Source: Adiantum capillus-veneris (Eukaryota > Streptophyta > Polypodiopsida > Polypodiales > Pteridaceae). From it: 64,000 bases of DNA. Position 1 is the first letter of the stretch. Every line of letters starts with the position of its first letter. A program made the translations under genes and the position numbers. Where the stretch lies: NCBI GenBank assembly GCA_014529385.2, contig CM043942.1, forward strand, positions 747,001-811,000, given 5' to 3'. Under the pieces are notes generated by a model. The model was not told the DNA's origin and did not search any database. It saw only the letters and a list, made by a program, of their open reading frames with translations. Positions 10,765 to 22,365 of the stretch are shown here, in pieces.

Positions 10765-13479
10765 ATTACCCCTATGATTCCTACATCCATTGAAGGCCTC
10801 GAACGTATGTGCTTTTGGATTGGGGGAGACTCGGCAAAGCCGTAAACTAAGGGAAATGTTGCCAGGCTGAAGCAAAGTCCAAAGGGATTGAATTAAATGA
10901 AACAATATATTCACCCTTGGAATCTGCTCTTTTCCAAACGAATCTGCTCTTTTGTTCACTAGAGATTGAAATGACCTTACTTATTTTTCCTTGGGAGCTG
11001 GTGAGTCTGCCTCCCCTTCTTCCCCTCCACCCTAGCATTTGCCACTAGTCTATGTCTCCTTAAGTGGCCCAATCCCCCCTTTTTGTTTTAATTTACCTCC
11101 CATATCTTTTGTTTGCAGCTCAATGGCCATACTAACAGCATAGTGAAAAACATCATGAATATGCATCGGGCGAGACAACGAGCATCGATGTTGCTTGTGC
11201 GTCAGTCAGATGATATCCCCTTTGAAAGGGAGAGCACCTCTACAGGAGATCCACAGCGACATCCATAGTGCAACGAGCCAACTATGGCTATTTGTGCTCA
11301 ATATGAGTCTCATCAATAGCACCATCCCTCCCTCTTACCCTTTCCAACTGCAACACTTTCAGATGCCTATTGCCACGCCTATTACGGCAAAGACAAAGTT
11401 TTCTCTCTCCATTTCCATTTGTTAATCCACCGCAATAGGTGCAGTTCTAGATTATTCCTCTTATAGTGTATCTCTATTGTCACAAGTGGTTCATCTAATG
11501 GTTGTCAATGCTGTAGCGTCTGAAAGTGTCCCATTTTCCTTGCCTTTTGTTTGTTTCCACTAAGTGTGAGCCCAAACATGGGAGATCTTCACCTGCAGAT
11601 GTTCAAGTCAATGATTGACAGGCCACCATGAGCTGATGAAAAAGCTGCGATAGGTCTCCCTTTCATGTCTCTATGTATGTCCATGGGGATATCTTTGCAC
11701 AGTAATTGTATAACAAAAATGAGAGATCTTTGAGGTCGCTTGGGGACGTTCTCAGTGACGTAAAACTACATCAAGAGGGTGTTCAAGTGGTCATGCCTTG
11801 GATAAGAGGTGTTAAGTTACAAGCATGTCACACACATCCGTGAAGTTTCCTCGGATTCTTGCTACATTTATTTTTTTTAATCCTCATGTCACACACATTC
11901 AAAATAGACACCTTTGAATACCTTGATCTACCGTGTCTTGATCATCTTGCATGCACCCATTAGGAGATTACCCCTAAACTAAAGCCTCCAATTAATCACC
12001 ATGCCATGGGACTTCATACAGATTCTATTTCATAAAATATCATGATTCTATCTATCTTGTTGCATAACAATTTGATGACGTAGAACCCTCAATTATCTAG
12101 AGATTTCAAATATTTGCAAGAAATATTCTCATCAAGAAGGAATAGAATAATAAATATTATGATGCAAAATAGGATTGTGTAATTAGACTTACAATAGCCA
12201 AGAGTGTGGGGGGGGGGGGGGATACAAAATACACAAATAGCATGTGACCAATGATAAAATCAACAGACCTGCACACTTAAATGGTCATGTATGTGATACG
12301 AGAGAGGCAAAGAGCGATAGGAAGAGGGGAAGAGAATGTGCAAGTACACCTCCTAGAGGGGAGTTCTACACAGGCACGGAGAGAGAGGAGAGGTGAGAGG
12401 AGAAGATGACCACAGACATTGGGTGTAATCTTCCCCCATGAAAGAGAGCTTCCTCTTGCACCTATTTATTTATAGATTTCTTGAATACTGAAAATGATTA
12501 GAGGAATGTTCGTTTAGACGTTCACTGACCATAGATCATAAAGATCACTTTAAAATATTCATAAATGTGTTATCCTTTTGCACAGTCCATTGACTGCTTA
12601 TGCTTTTTCCACCTGTCAACTGCAATAAATAAATATATTTCCATTTCCATTACACATCAGAATTGGCCATGTTTTTTGTGAGTGTTCAAGACACTAGATT
12701 GGGCACGTATAAGATTTTCACACCCCTAAGAAGTCTTGGGACACCTTGTTGTTGGATGATGTGACGTACATGAAAGCAAAAAAATTGTAATTGAAGATTG
12801 ACTTGAATACAATGCATAAGAAAAAATTTGTCTATGAATGACTAGTAGGTTGTGAGGGTCACCAGTGCAAGGTGAGGTGAGAAGCCATGGAGTGGCACAT
12901 TGCATGAAAAGGTGAGTCCTACTAGGTCATCAAATGTATCAAGAAAAGGGACGGGAAAAGTTGATGATACCCCTAAACTGTCAAATTTGAGTGCAAATGG
13001 CGTCCAATAGTGGTAGATGAGGATTTTGGCATGCCCTCCATCTCAAGGGAGTCACTATATGTAAAACCTACATAAAGCATGCATTTGAGGACTATTTATA
13101 AAACCCCCTAGCTGTGAAATTTTTACCAATAAAAGAAACCCTTTTCTTATTGAATCTCCAATTTTTTTCAAGATTGAGTTTTTCAACGCCCTTCTGTAAA
13201 TGTGAGAAAATATAGAATAAGATAATCCATGCCCCCATAGAACGAATGTGATAGGCATTTTTTAATTGTAGCGAGCTTCCCGCCCCCCCGCCAAACGAGC
13301 CCTCCATGAAGATGCCAGGTGCAAAAATGATGCAAGCAAGCAATAAGGCACCTGGAAGTGATCCTAAAACACATAGATGTGAGAGAGTAAGAAATTCTAT
13401 GCAGAGATTGACTCTTGACAATTTTGTGGCTCTCCATTGTTCACATATGTCGAAGATTACAAAGGAGGTAGAAGCTAGT
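10765..13479. other. Intergenic DNA, no gene seen
   Basis: No frame has credible coding character. A run of 14 G lies at 12208-12221. The text at 13040-13100 (GTCACTATATGTAAAACC and following) resembles one half of the MITE at 10499-10756 in reverse, so it may be a third, truncated or diverged copy. Confidence 0.4.
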
Positions 13480-14488
13480 TGATTGAGGATGCTCTTAAGG
13501 ATACAAAATGGTGGCAATCTATGGATGAGGAGATGGCTACCCTTGATGAAAATGGAACATGAAATTTGGTTCCATTGTGAGAAAGAAAGAAGGCAACTGG
13601 ATGTAAGTGGGTCTATAAGATAAAGAACATGAGCAGATACAAAGCTACACTTGTGGCCAAGGGTTATGCACAAACATATGGTATTGAATACATTCAGTCA
13701 TGTAGCCAAGATGGCTACCATTTTTGTGTTTATTGAAGTGGCTACAAATTTAGGATGGATGTTGAAACAAATGTATGTAAAGACTGATTTCTTGAATGGA
13801 GATTAGGATGAACTCGTGTAAATGATGATGCCATAGGGTTATGTGAGTATGAATCTATGTGGCCTTGTATGAAGGCTAAAGAAAGTATTATATGAATTGA
13901 AGGCAGCACTTGGAGCTTGATATGAGAGGCTTGTGGTGTTCATCATCTCTTTGGTCTTTTGGATGTTTGATGTGAATCATTCTTTGTATGTATGAAAGAA
14001 TGATATAAGAATTGTGATTATTTGCATCTATCTAGATGACTTGATTGTTAATGGTGATAATGTGATTGAATTAGAGGGTTTACAAGCTCTACTACGTAGG
14101 AATTTGACATAAAACATATGGGAGATTTTGTGTTACTTTTTGTCCATTGAGATTATTTGCACACATGAGGATGTTTGTTTGTCACAAAGACATCATGATT
14201 TGGACATGCTGACAAACTATGATATGACTCATTAGATTATAATTTGAAGTTGGGAAATCATGTTGGTCAAGTACCCCACAAAAAGCCACACTTGGATGTA
14301 GTGAGGTGCACATTGCGCTATGTGAGTGCTACTTTGGATCATGTACTCTTTTATAGTGTTGATGCTGAGTTGTAGCTCTATGGTTACACAATTGTAGATT
14401 GGGCTCGTGGCATATATGATCACAGGTCTACCAAAAAATTCATGTTTTCAATTGGAAGTGTTGCTATCACATGGAGCTTTTCCATATT
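13480..14488 (+). pseudogene. Ty1-copia reverse transcriptase and RNase H remnant
   Basis: Translation with many stops gives recognisable copia reverse transcriptase: KWWQSMDEEMATLDENGTWN, then CKWVYKIK and YKATLVAKGYAQ (about 13508-13680), as in the family's W-x-A-M...E, CKWV-Y-K and ARLVAKGY-Q blocks. Later parts match the thumb and the RNase H start (GYTIVDWARG...STKKF, about 14380-14440). The catalytic YVDD is not readable. The CACTA transposon at 14489 cuts it off; about 96 bases of the target continue at 24303-24398. Confidence 0.7.
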
Positions 14489-14540
14489 CACTACAAGAGG
14501 CTATTCATATTAGCGACGCTCAAAAAAAAAAAATCCCGGC

Positions 14541-14592
14541 GTCGCTATGAGCGTCGCAAATTTACAAGTAAATTTGTGACGCTCATAGCGAC
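14541..14592. repeat. 24-bp hairpin in the CACTA left subterminal region
   Basis: Bases 14541-14564 and 14569-14592 are inverted copies with 23 of 24 matches and a 4-base loop CAAG. Each arm contains GTCGCTATGAGCGTC, so the hairpin is built from the same motif that fills the right subterminal region (24054-24285). In En/Spm-type elements such motifs are bound by the second element protein. That role is inferred here. Confidence 0.8.
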
Positions 14593-14679
14593 ACCGGCTG
14601 GGCTAAAAAAATAACAGAGAGCGCCCAAAAACTCAGATCTCAGATCTGAGTTTTTCGGCGCCCTCAAGCAAGAGCAGGT

Positions 14680-14715
14680 AACGCTCTCCCTCTCTCTCTC
14701 TCTCTCTTTCTTCAC

Positions 14716-14746
<31 letters not shown>

Positions 14747-14816
14747 AGAGGAAGGAGAGCCAGGTATGCTCCTTCCCTCTCCTCACTCTCATGTTCCCTT
14801 CCCGTCTTTCTCTCTC

Positions 14817-14849
<33 letters not shown>

Positions 14850-15119
14850 TAGTGTTTTTGAGAGAGAGAGAGAGAGAGAGAGAAAGAGTACAAATATAAA
14901 CAAAAATGCACACACACATACATAAACAAAGAATGCACACACACATTGAGAGAGGAAAAGAGAGAGAGAGCATGCATAAACAAAAAACGCACACATTGAG
15001 AGAGGAAAAGAGAGAGAGAACATGCATAAACAAAAAACGCACACATTGAGAGAGGAAAAGAGAGAGAAAACATGCATAAACAAAAAAACGCACACACATT
15101 GAGAGAGAAAGAGAGAGAA
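14680..15119. repeat. TC/CA microsatellites and a ~50-bp tandem repeat
   Basis: The tract holds (TC)n at 14688-14707, (CA)n near 14717-14742, (CA)n near 14834-14849, (GA)n at 14861-14883, and then about 3.5 copies of a ~50-bp unit (CACATTGAGAGAGGAAAAG followed by a GA run and ATGCATAAACAAAAAACG) from about 14937 to 15119. Long frames on the minus strand here only reflect the low-complexity sequence. Confidence 0.85.
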
Positions 15120-15279
15120 ACTAATTTAACGTCGTAGGAAACTAATTAAAATTAAAAGACCTAAAGATCTAGCCGACGAGGAGTTGAACTCAAGACCTAT
15201 TATTCAAGAGGGAAATGGCATAACCAATCTATCATACTTGGCATGGGTGATAGAAAGCTTATACCATTTATCTCTTTTT

Positions 15280-16150
15280 ATTGGCACACACATCCACACA
15301 CGCGCACACACACAAGAAGAAGAGAGTTATAACGTTGTAGGAAACTATCTTAAAAGATGATAAAGATTAGCTTAGATGTAGACTTACGTTAAATTAGATT
15401 TAGGTTTATTTAACTTAAATTAGATTAGATTTAGGTTTATTTTTAGTTAGATTTACGTTTATTTACGCTAGATTTAGATTTACGTTATATTAGATTAGAT
15501 TTAGGTCTCCATAGACTGTGATGCCTGCATGAAGCGGGTGAAGAAAGCCCTCAATGGAATATAGGGTATTGTTGCCTTCACTCATGGTGGGCTCCGTCGA
15601 TCCAAAAGTACTGGTGAAATGTCTTCAGAAGATAGGGAAGAAGGTGGATCTTCAGGGCGGCAAGAGTCACTACATCCCCGATAATGACCATCTAGACAAC
15701 CTCTAGTCATTCAACAGCAACTTCAAAGTCAGTAACAAGAGCAAGAACGGTCCAAAGGGCCAATTGCTGTCGTCAGATGTGGATGGAGATGAGGCAGCGT
15801 CACCGCCGGAAGTTAACTCTCACATCTTTAGTGATGAGAATGCCAACTCTTGCCGAGTTATGTGAAAAATAAGTTTTAAGGTTCTTATAATCCCTGTTAG
15901 TTTAGTTCTTTGTTTTTAATATAACATAATTTACGTTAGATTTAGATTTATGTTATATTAGATTAGACTTAGGTTTATTTAGGTTTACCCACACACACAC
16001 ACACACACACAAGAGGAAGAGAGTTTTAACGTCGTAAGAAACTATCCCAAAAGACGTTAAAGATTAGGTTAGATGTAGACTTACGTTAAATTAGATTTAG
16101 GTTTATTTTTAGTTAGATTTACGTTTATTTAGATTTACACTTATTTACGT
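15280..16150. repeat. Duplicated AT-rich module flanking the captured gene fragment
   Basis: A block beginning near 15299 (CACACAAGAAGAAGAGAGTT, then AACGT(T/C)GTA(G/A)GAAACTATC and ATTAGATTTAGGTTTATTT) recurs near 15995-16110 in the same orientation with about 90 percent agreement by eye. A shorter related piece starts near 15126. The two full copies bracket the heavy-metal-domain gene fragment. This suggests a segmental duplication or capture event inside the CACTA element. Confidence 0.6.
15505..15865 (+). pseudogene. Captured fragment of a heavy-metal-associated isoprenylated protein (HIPP) gene
   Basis: The fragment starts after a possible splice acceptor (TTTAG at 15500-15504). It encodes VSIDCDACMKRVKKALNGI, the first half of an HMA domain with the C-x-x-C metal site, then a stop and a frame change. 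From 15596 it reads VDPKVLVKCLQKIGKKVDL, the second half of the HMA fold. After one more stop, the frame ends HIFSDENANSCRVM, where CRVM is a CaaX prenylation box, followed by TGA at 15863-15865. HMA domain plus a terminal CaaX box is the hallmark of plant HIPPs, which bind metal ions at membranes. Its place inside the CACTA element, between duplicated modules, indicates gene capture. The copy is broken and has no transposition role known to me. Confidence 0.8.
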
Positions 16151-16440
16151 TAGATCGAGTCCACGCAAGAATTACTTACGGTTTAGAGTTAGACGAACAG
16201 TGAAAAGATCTACTGTGAAAAGATGTTAAGATGCTGTGAAGTGCTACAGCTAGAGAAGAGGCAAAGGGGTTTTGTCCACTACATGCAGTATCATGTAGAC
16301 GTGGGTCTGTAGATTTCTTGTACCCACAAATATAGGTATTGACCAATAAAGACGAGATTATAACCCGGTGGTTCTGATCTCCGTGCACCTCTAGACCGAG
16401 GTGTGCGGGGATTGGACATGACTAGAGAATGTGAGGTAGA

Positions 16441-18271
16441 GAGAGAGAGAGATAGATAGATAGATAGATAGTTCTATTATCGTCCTGGGAGGTCAAATAT
16501 GACCTATGGGACCAAATGAACATGTCACGTGGTGTGAGTGGAGTTCATAAGTGACTCTCGATGCTCAAAAATGGCTGAAATGAGCGTCGCAATAGAGAGT
16601 CCACATCGTGGTTGGGAGAGGAAGGTATGTAGGGAGAGCTCATGGCTGAATATATGGGGAAAAGAGGACCTAATGTGGTCAAAAGCTGAGCACTCAAGTA
16701 GTGTGTGGTACTCACTCTCTCGCACTTGACGAAGGCATAAGGTGCAAAGTCGATGACACTCCTCGCCAGTGCCCCAACGTCCTGTCTCGCAGCGTAGAGA
16801 ATGGGAGCTAAGACGAATGGAGGCAATGGTGCGGATCGCACTCAACGGGATGGGCTCAAGGATGTAGGAATGGGTTCGGTTACCTCGTTCCGAGAAGAAG
16901 AGAGATTTGTAGTTTGGGGCAACGTGTGTGGTGTAATGGCTGAAGCGAGAACCTCCAGATTTCTCCCAAGCCATGATACATTGGCGTTGTAAGAAGGCCT
17001 CATTAACTTGGGAGTCGATCGACGCATCCTTGACCAAGTGACATGCATCCCATCTTCCAAACCATTTCTTGATATCAAGCATCCACCCCGAACTTAGTAT
17101 TTTGCTCTTGCATGTCTTTTGAACCTTTTGACTTGCTTCATATGCGATTCTAGGAAGTCGATGCAAAGGGCTACGTTGTGTCTTACGCATGTACTCCACA
17201 ACCCTTTCCATGCCCAAGACCTCAATGGGAAGCGATCCGGACTCAAGAAGTAAGAGCATGTAGGGTGTTTGTGTCTTGACTTGGAGAAAGTTGGTGAGAA
17301 AACGCTTTTGGACATTCTCAAACTCTTTCCAAGTAGACTTCCCGATGCTTCCACCCCACACCTCCACTCCATAAAGAAGCACCGGTGCCACCAATGTGTC
17401 AAAGAGGTACTTTTTGAGATCCCAACACTTGATCTCTCCTGCATTGCACATGTTCTCAAATGCATAATAAGCCCTCTTTCCGGCTTCCAAGCGACGCATT
17501 GCACAATCCTTCCATTTATGATTGGATGGAACCTCAAGGCCAAGGTACTTGAAGTGATCTACCACTTCAAGTTTCTCATTGTTGTATACAATGCATGGAT
17601 TTTCGTCATTGAGGGTCTTTACAAGCATAACCTTGGTTTTGGATCCATTCACGATCAGCCCGCTATGTAGGCAAAAGCGTTCCAAGACACTCATAAGCTT
17701 TTGTGCATCTTCTAAGGTATGTGCCAAGAGCACTACATCATCGGCATAAAGCAAAAGCATGATCACCGCATTTCCAATCTTAACCTCTTCTATGCCTTCT
17801 TGCTGCATAAAATCAAGAACCATGTATTCCAATTCATCAATGAGTAGCCCAAAGAGGGTTGGGGAAAGTGGGCATCCTTGTTTGACACCAATAGTGCTTG
17901 CAAAAAATTCTGAAATTCCATCTCCCATACGTAATCGACATATCACTTTTTGGTAGATGCGAAAGACTGCATGCATAAATTCTCTCGGCACTTGAAGGCT
18001 TTGCATACGTCTCCAAAGATTTCCTCGCGGTACCATGTCAAAAGCTTTCTTGAAATCCACAAAGCAACAATACAACTTTTTTCCTTTCAATCGAGACGCT
18101 TCCATAAGAACTCGAAGAGTGACAAGGTGATCAATAGTGCTATGATTCTTTCGAAAACCTGCTTGGCCAAGCGCACGTTTGCCATTCTTTTCAGCCCATT
18201 CACTTATCTTCATCTCCATGATACATCCAAATAACTTTGCCATCAAAGAACCAACCATTATAGTGCGACGG

Positions 18272-18311
<40 letters not shown>
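16441..18311 (-). mobile_element. 5'-truncated LINE inserted in the CACTA element
   Basis: A minus-strand non-LTR retroelement carrying only the reverse transcriptase and C-terminal region. At its 3' side (left) it ends in a tandem GATA/GA tract (16437-16471), and at its 5' side (right) lies a (GA)n tract (18275-18312). Both borders show GAGAGAGAGAGATA, which could be the target duplication of an insertion into a GA-rich site or part of the element tail. No endonuclease domain or first open frame is present, so it is 5' truncated, as most LINE copies are. Confidence 0.75.
16525..18258 (-). CDS. LINE reverse transcriptase, C-terminal ~580 residues, unbroken
   Basis: The frame reads without stops from a GA tract to TGA. 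Residues that merely translate the GA tract (poly Leu-Ser) are not counted as real. Reverse transcriptase blocks in order are AGFRKNHSTIDH, CCFVDFKKAFD (first catalytic Asp), GVKQGCPLSPTLF, YADDVVLLA (catalytic YADD) and NGSKTKVM, then a thumb/connection region. Near the C-terminus there is a zinc-binding-like pattern CTLC...HTLLEC. The first fingers region is incomplete and the endonuclease is missing. An intact frame of this length in a broken copy suggests recent insertion compared with the CACTA host, whose own genes carry several stops. Confidence 0.85.
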   Translation of the reverse strand: MVGSLMAKLFGCIMEMKISEWAEKNGKRALGQAGFRKNHSTIDHLVTLRVLMEASRLKGKKLYCCFVDFKKAFDMVPRGNLWRRMQSLQVPREFMHAVFRIYQKVICRLRMGDGISEFFASTIGVKQGCPLSPTLFGLLIDELEYMVLDFMQQEGIEEVKIGNAVIMLLLYADDVVLLAHTLEDAQKLMSVLERFCLHSGLIVNGSKTKVMLVKTLNDENPCIVYNNEKLEVVDHFKYLGLEVPSNHKWKDCAMRRLEAGKRAYYAFENMCNAGEIKCWDLKKYLFDTLVAPVLLYGVEVWGGSIGKSTWKEFENVQKRFLTNFLQVKTQTPYMLLLLESGSLPIEVLGMERVVEYMRKTQRSPLHRLPRIAYEASQKVQKTCKSKILSSGWMLDIKKWFGRWDACHLVKDASIDSQVNEAFLQRQCIMAWEKSGGSRFSHYTTHVAPNYKSLFFSERGNRTHSYILEPIPLSAIRTIASIRLSSHSLRCETGRWGTGEECHRLCTLCLRQVRESEYHTLLECSAFDHIRSSFPHIFSHELSLHTFLSQPRCGLSIATLISAIFEHRESLMNSTHTT

Positions 18312-18315
<4 letters not shown>

Positions 18316-18377
18316 GACGAAGAATGCCAATAGAATATTAAATTTGTTGTCCAGGTTATAAGATTTTTATCCTCATT

Positions 18378-21300
18378 ATGAGTAGTGACGAGGATGTAGG
18401 ACCGTCCAACCGAAACACCTATCTCTCAACGAGGGTCTTATGTCCTTGTAATCAATGCAAGCATGCAGTGCGACGGACAAGACGTGTTTCTTTGCAGCAC
18501 GTTCGCAATTTGGCAAGTTCGATCCATCTATTATAGATCGAGTTGTTGCTAATTATAACTCGTCGGACTCTGACGCTGGCCAACAAGCAGCAATCTTACA
18601 ACCCAATAGACGTGTTCGCAGGCACTTTGGTCAAGCAGCATATGTGAGGCCACAAGATGTAGCCTCTGACAGCTCGGGGGATGATCATGCAGAGCACATT
18701 CCCAACGAGGCAATGTTTGAGCCCGAGATTGATGAAATGATCGAGACGATCATGGATTCAGAAAGGCTTATCTATGATGATATGAAAAGTGAAGCCGATA
18801 CGCCATTGTATAATGGAGCATGTATGTCTAGATTGAAAGCACTCCTAGTTCTTCTCAACATGCAGGCAAAGTTTGGATGGAGTGACACTAGCGTCACAAC
18901 GCTTTTCAGGTGATCTATTACAATTAGTTTACTTTAATAAAACTCTAAATGTATAATGATCTGATAGATTTTCACACGACTGTATCGTATTTCTATGTTG
19001 TGTAGATTGCTTAAAGAGCACATACTACCAGCTAACAATGTGATGCCAGATTCCCGAGATGAAGCAAGAAAGATTTTGCGAAACTTGGGGATGGATTACA
19101 ATTCTATCCACGCTTGTCCTAATGACTGCATTCTTTTCAGAGGGGAATACATAGACATGGACAAGTGTCCGAAATGTGATTCCGAAAGATATCGAGTAGA
19201 TCTCCACGGGACAAAAATTCCACAAAAGGTTTTGCGACATTTTCCTCTGCTTCCTCGCATCAAGCATTTCTTCGAATGTAAGTCCATGGCCGCCCTAGCA
19301 TCATGACATGAGGAGAATAAATCTTCGGATGGTGTGCTACGAATTCCTGCAGATTGCGCAGCCTGGAAACATATAGATGGAACATGGTCGGATTTTGCCA
19401 GGGAAGCTCAAAATTTGCGCTTAGGCCTGGCTATGGATGGCGTAAATCCATTTGGCCAAAGATCAACATCTTACAGTGTATGGCCCGTTGTCATCATCAA
19501 CTACAACATTCCCCCGTGGTTGACTATGAAGAAGGGGCACCTATGGCTAAGCTTGATTGTGCCAAGGCGATATAAAGTGGAGAATATGGATGTGTATCTT
19601 CGTCCACTATTGGAAGAGCTACAACAATTGTGGATTGGCATAGAGGTGGTGGATATGAGCCGACACACAGGACGACGGAATGCTTTGATCAGAGGCATTC
19701 TAATGTGGACCATGCATGACTATCCCGGGCTAACAAAATGCTCAGGTGATCTATTGACACTCCTCACTCAGACACTGTAAATCTTGTTTTTTCCCATAGA
19801 TGATCTATTATCATGTGTATACATGCAGGGCTTCAAACAAGCGGATACAGAGCATGTGTCACATGTGGACCTAGACTGAATGCACGTAGGGCGCCCCCAC
19901 TGAAGAAGCAAATCTACGAAGGTCATCAAGCGTATCTTCCAAAGAATCATGTGTTACGCGACGGCTTTTTGGGAAGAGAGCCACCAAGGATGTCTGCACA
20001 AGCATGGTTAGAGCAGAAGGAGATGTGCGATGACGGATTGCCTCCAGGGATGAAGAGACTATCTCTATGGTACGAGTTACCATACTGGCCCCGATTCATG
20101 ATCAATCACTTGCTCGATCCAATGCACATATTCAAGAATGTGGGTAATCTACTATGGGACCATCTGACCAGCAAGAAAGATACTTTGGGAGCCAGAGTTG
20201 ACCTTAGAAATGTGGATCGTATGGAGCAATATTGGCCGCAAACAGCGTCTGATGGATCGATAAAACCCCCTAAAGCACCATGGATTTTCACAGGAGCCCA
20301 AGAACGCAAAGTAAAAGAGACCATTCGATCTTTGCGGACCCCCACTGGCGTAATGCACTCGCTCCGAACGTGTTTTACTAAAGAAGGAAAGCTTGCCGGT
20401 TTGAAGTCACACGATTGGCATAAAATGTGTTAGGTACGTTCATAGTGGACTTTAATATCATTGCATAAAATGTGGACTTTAATATCATTGCTGCACATAC
20501 TTTACAGTTTATTTTACCGGTTGCCATTGAGGGATGTTTGTCTCTCGACATCCGTAACACAATCTACAAACTTGCAAAGCTGGTGCAATGGATCTCACAA
20601 AAGGAGATCAACGTAGACTCCATACCATTCTCCAAACTAAATGCTGCGGAGCATGTGTGCATGTTTAAGAAACATTTTCCTACTACCATGCTAACCACTC
20701 AGGTGCATCTTCTTGTTCGCATAGTTGATGAGGTGGAAATAGCTGGCACAGTTCATTCCAGATGGATGTTCTTCTTAGAACGTTTCATGAAAACGCTTAA
20801 GGGATATGTGCGTCAAAAGGCACATCCGGAGGGTAGCATGGCAGAAGGTTGGTTGGTATCAGAGTCCCTAGTGTACATTGGAGAGTGGCTAGACGGATTT
20901 GATAAAGCTCGGGACACGCTATGGCGAACCATAGATGATGAGCGCATATCTGGGATTGTCATGTGCAATCTCGGTGTTGAGAAGAAGATGACGGAAGATC
21001 TAGAGGCTAAAATCAATCGATTTTGCATGCTTCACAATCCAGTGATGCAAAAGTGGATTTCACAATATGAGGATGCAAAGCAAGAGCGACAAAGGGCACG
21101 AATCGAGTGGAGACGGGGAAGACGACCACCGATGCACTATCCGACGGTTCTGGAGAGCCTACCAACATTCATGAGCTTAAGATGGTTGCACAACCAATTG
21201 AAAAGCGCACAACAATGCGGTGACGAAGTGACTGAGGAAGAGTGGGAGTACTCTCGGGGTTGCGCGACCAAGGTAAGTTTGCAATGTACGAGTAGCTAGT

Positions 21301-22093
21301 GACTTTATTTCTAAACGTTTGAACGGCCACTCATAATCTTTGTTCGTTGTAGTATAAGTCATACACAGCAGCATGGTGTAAAGGTCGACATTTTAGGGTG
21401 GAACGAATCGACAAAAAGCGTTTTACTCAAGATTGTGGAATCATGGCAAAATTTGAACAGTCTAATCGACGACGTTCCTCTCATGCAGATCCTATGGTGG
21501 CGGAACTCACTTACTTCGGCACGCTACAAGAGATTTTGAGGATCGATTACAGAGGATTTTTTGTTGACTTGTTCAACGTGCAATGGTTCAAGATAATCAT
21601 GGAGGGTCGCAACGCTACTGTGCGTAGAGGAGAGTCTGGTTTTCTTGAGGAGAAATGGAATGACCTAAGAGACACTTTCGTACTACCCGAGCATTGTGAA
21701 CAAGTAAGTATGTAAATAGTTAACATCCCCCTTTTACAAGTTATGTGCTTGAAAGCTCTCATATAAGTTATGTGGCTCTGGCAGGTAATATTTCATCCTA
21801 CAAAGTCTACATCAAACTGGTGGTACGTCATAGAGGTAGCCCCTCGTAGTGCAAGGACGTATGAAGGCTACCATGTGCCAATCACAACGGCATCAATGGA
21901 GGAGATTAGAGAAGATGCTCAATCAGAAGCCGCTGCGGTGGTGCCAGACGAGCATCAAGATGCTACTACTCTATATGGGGTGCATGCAGAGGAGCTACAA
22001 AATGAAACAGAGGATATGTGTTTAAATGGAGAGCTCTATATAGATATAGGAAGTTATGCTGAGTTATGCGAGGATGAGAGAGAGATCTCTTAA
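18378..22093 (+). pseudogene. CACTA TNP2-type transposase gene, six exons, two nonsense codons
   Basis: Exons inferred from frames and GT/AG sites: 18378-18909, 19006-19745, 19829-20433, 20508-21272, 21353-21703 and 21785-22093. The N-terminus has the transposase-associated zinc pattern CPCNQCKHAVRR, but it lies in a different frame from the rest of exon 1, so a frameshift occurs near 18460-18520. Exons 2-3 match the Transposase_21 (TNP2) family: HACPNDCILFRGEY, GVNPFGQRSTSYSVWPVV, DVYLRPLLEELQQLW. Later exons carry the two domains usual at the C-terminus of these proteins (VHSRWMFFLERFMKTLKGYV, then ELTYFGTLQEILRIDYRGFF). Nonsense codons are TGA at 19304-19306, where the family has Trp, and TAG at 20431-20433, where Gln is expected. 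Both fit single transitions. Confidence 0.88.
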
Positions 22094-22365
22094 AGCCACA
22101 AATATTGTATTTGAACAATTTTGCTCCGTGTTGTAAAAGCTCTGGCTCTCTAAGTACCTTCCATGGTGTATAACGCTCTTTTCTACTCGCGCTCACATCT
22201 TTTGATTGAAAATTCTAAGTTTTTGACTTGCCTCTTCTATCACTCAATTCATTACGTCATTGTATTTATATGCGTCATTACGTCATTGTATTTAATGGTC
22301 TTTGCGTCATTGTCTACTCTATTCATTCAATATTCAGTTTAAATATTCGTGTGTTTAATGCAAGT

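Noticed and set aside
12208-12221. Run of 14 G as a functional quadruplex
   Set aside because: A single G run without spaced tracts; more likely a homopolymer, perhaps with sequencing length error.
14712-15099. Long minus-strand frames with repeated Cys-Val-Phe-Ser text
   Set aside because: They translate a ~50-bp tandem repeat with CA and GA microsatellites; the codons simply follow the repeat.
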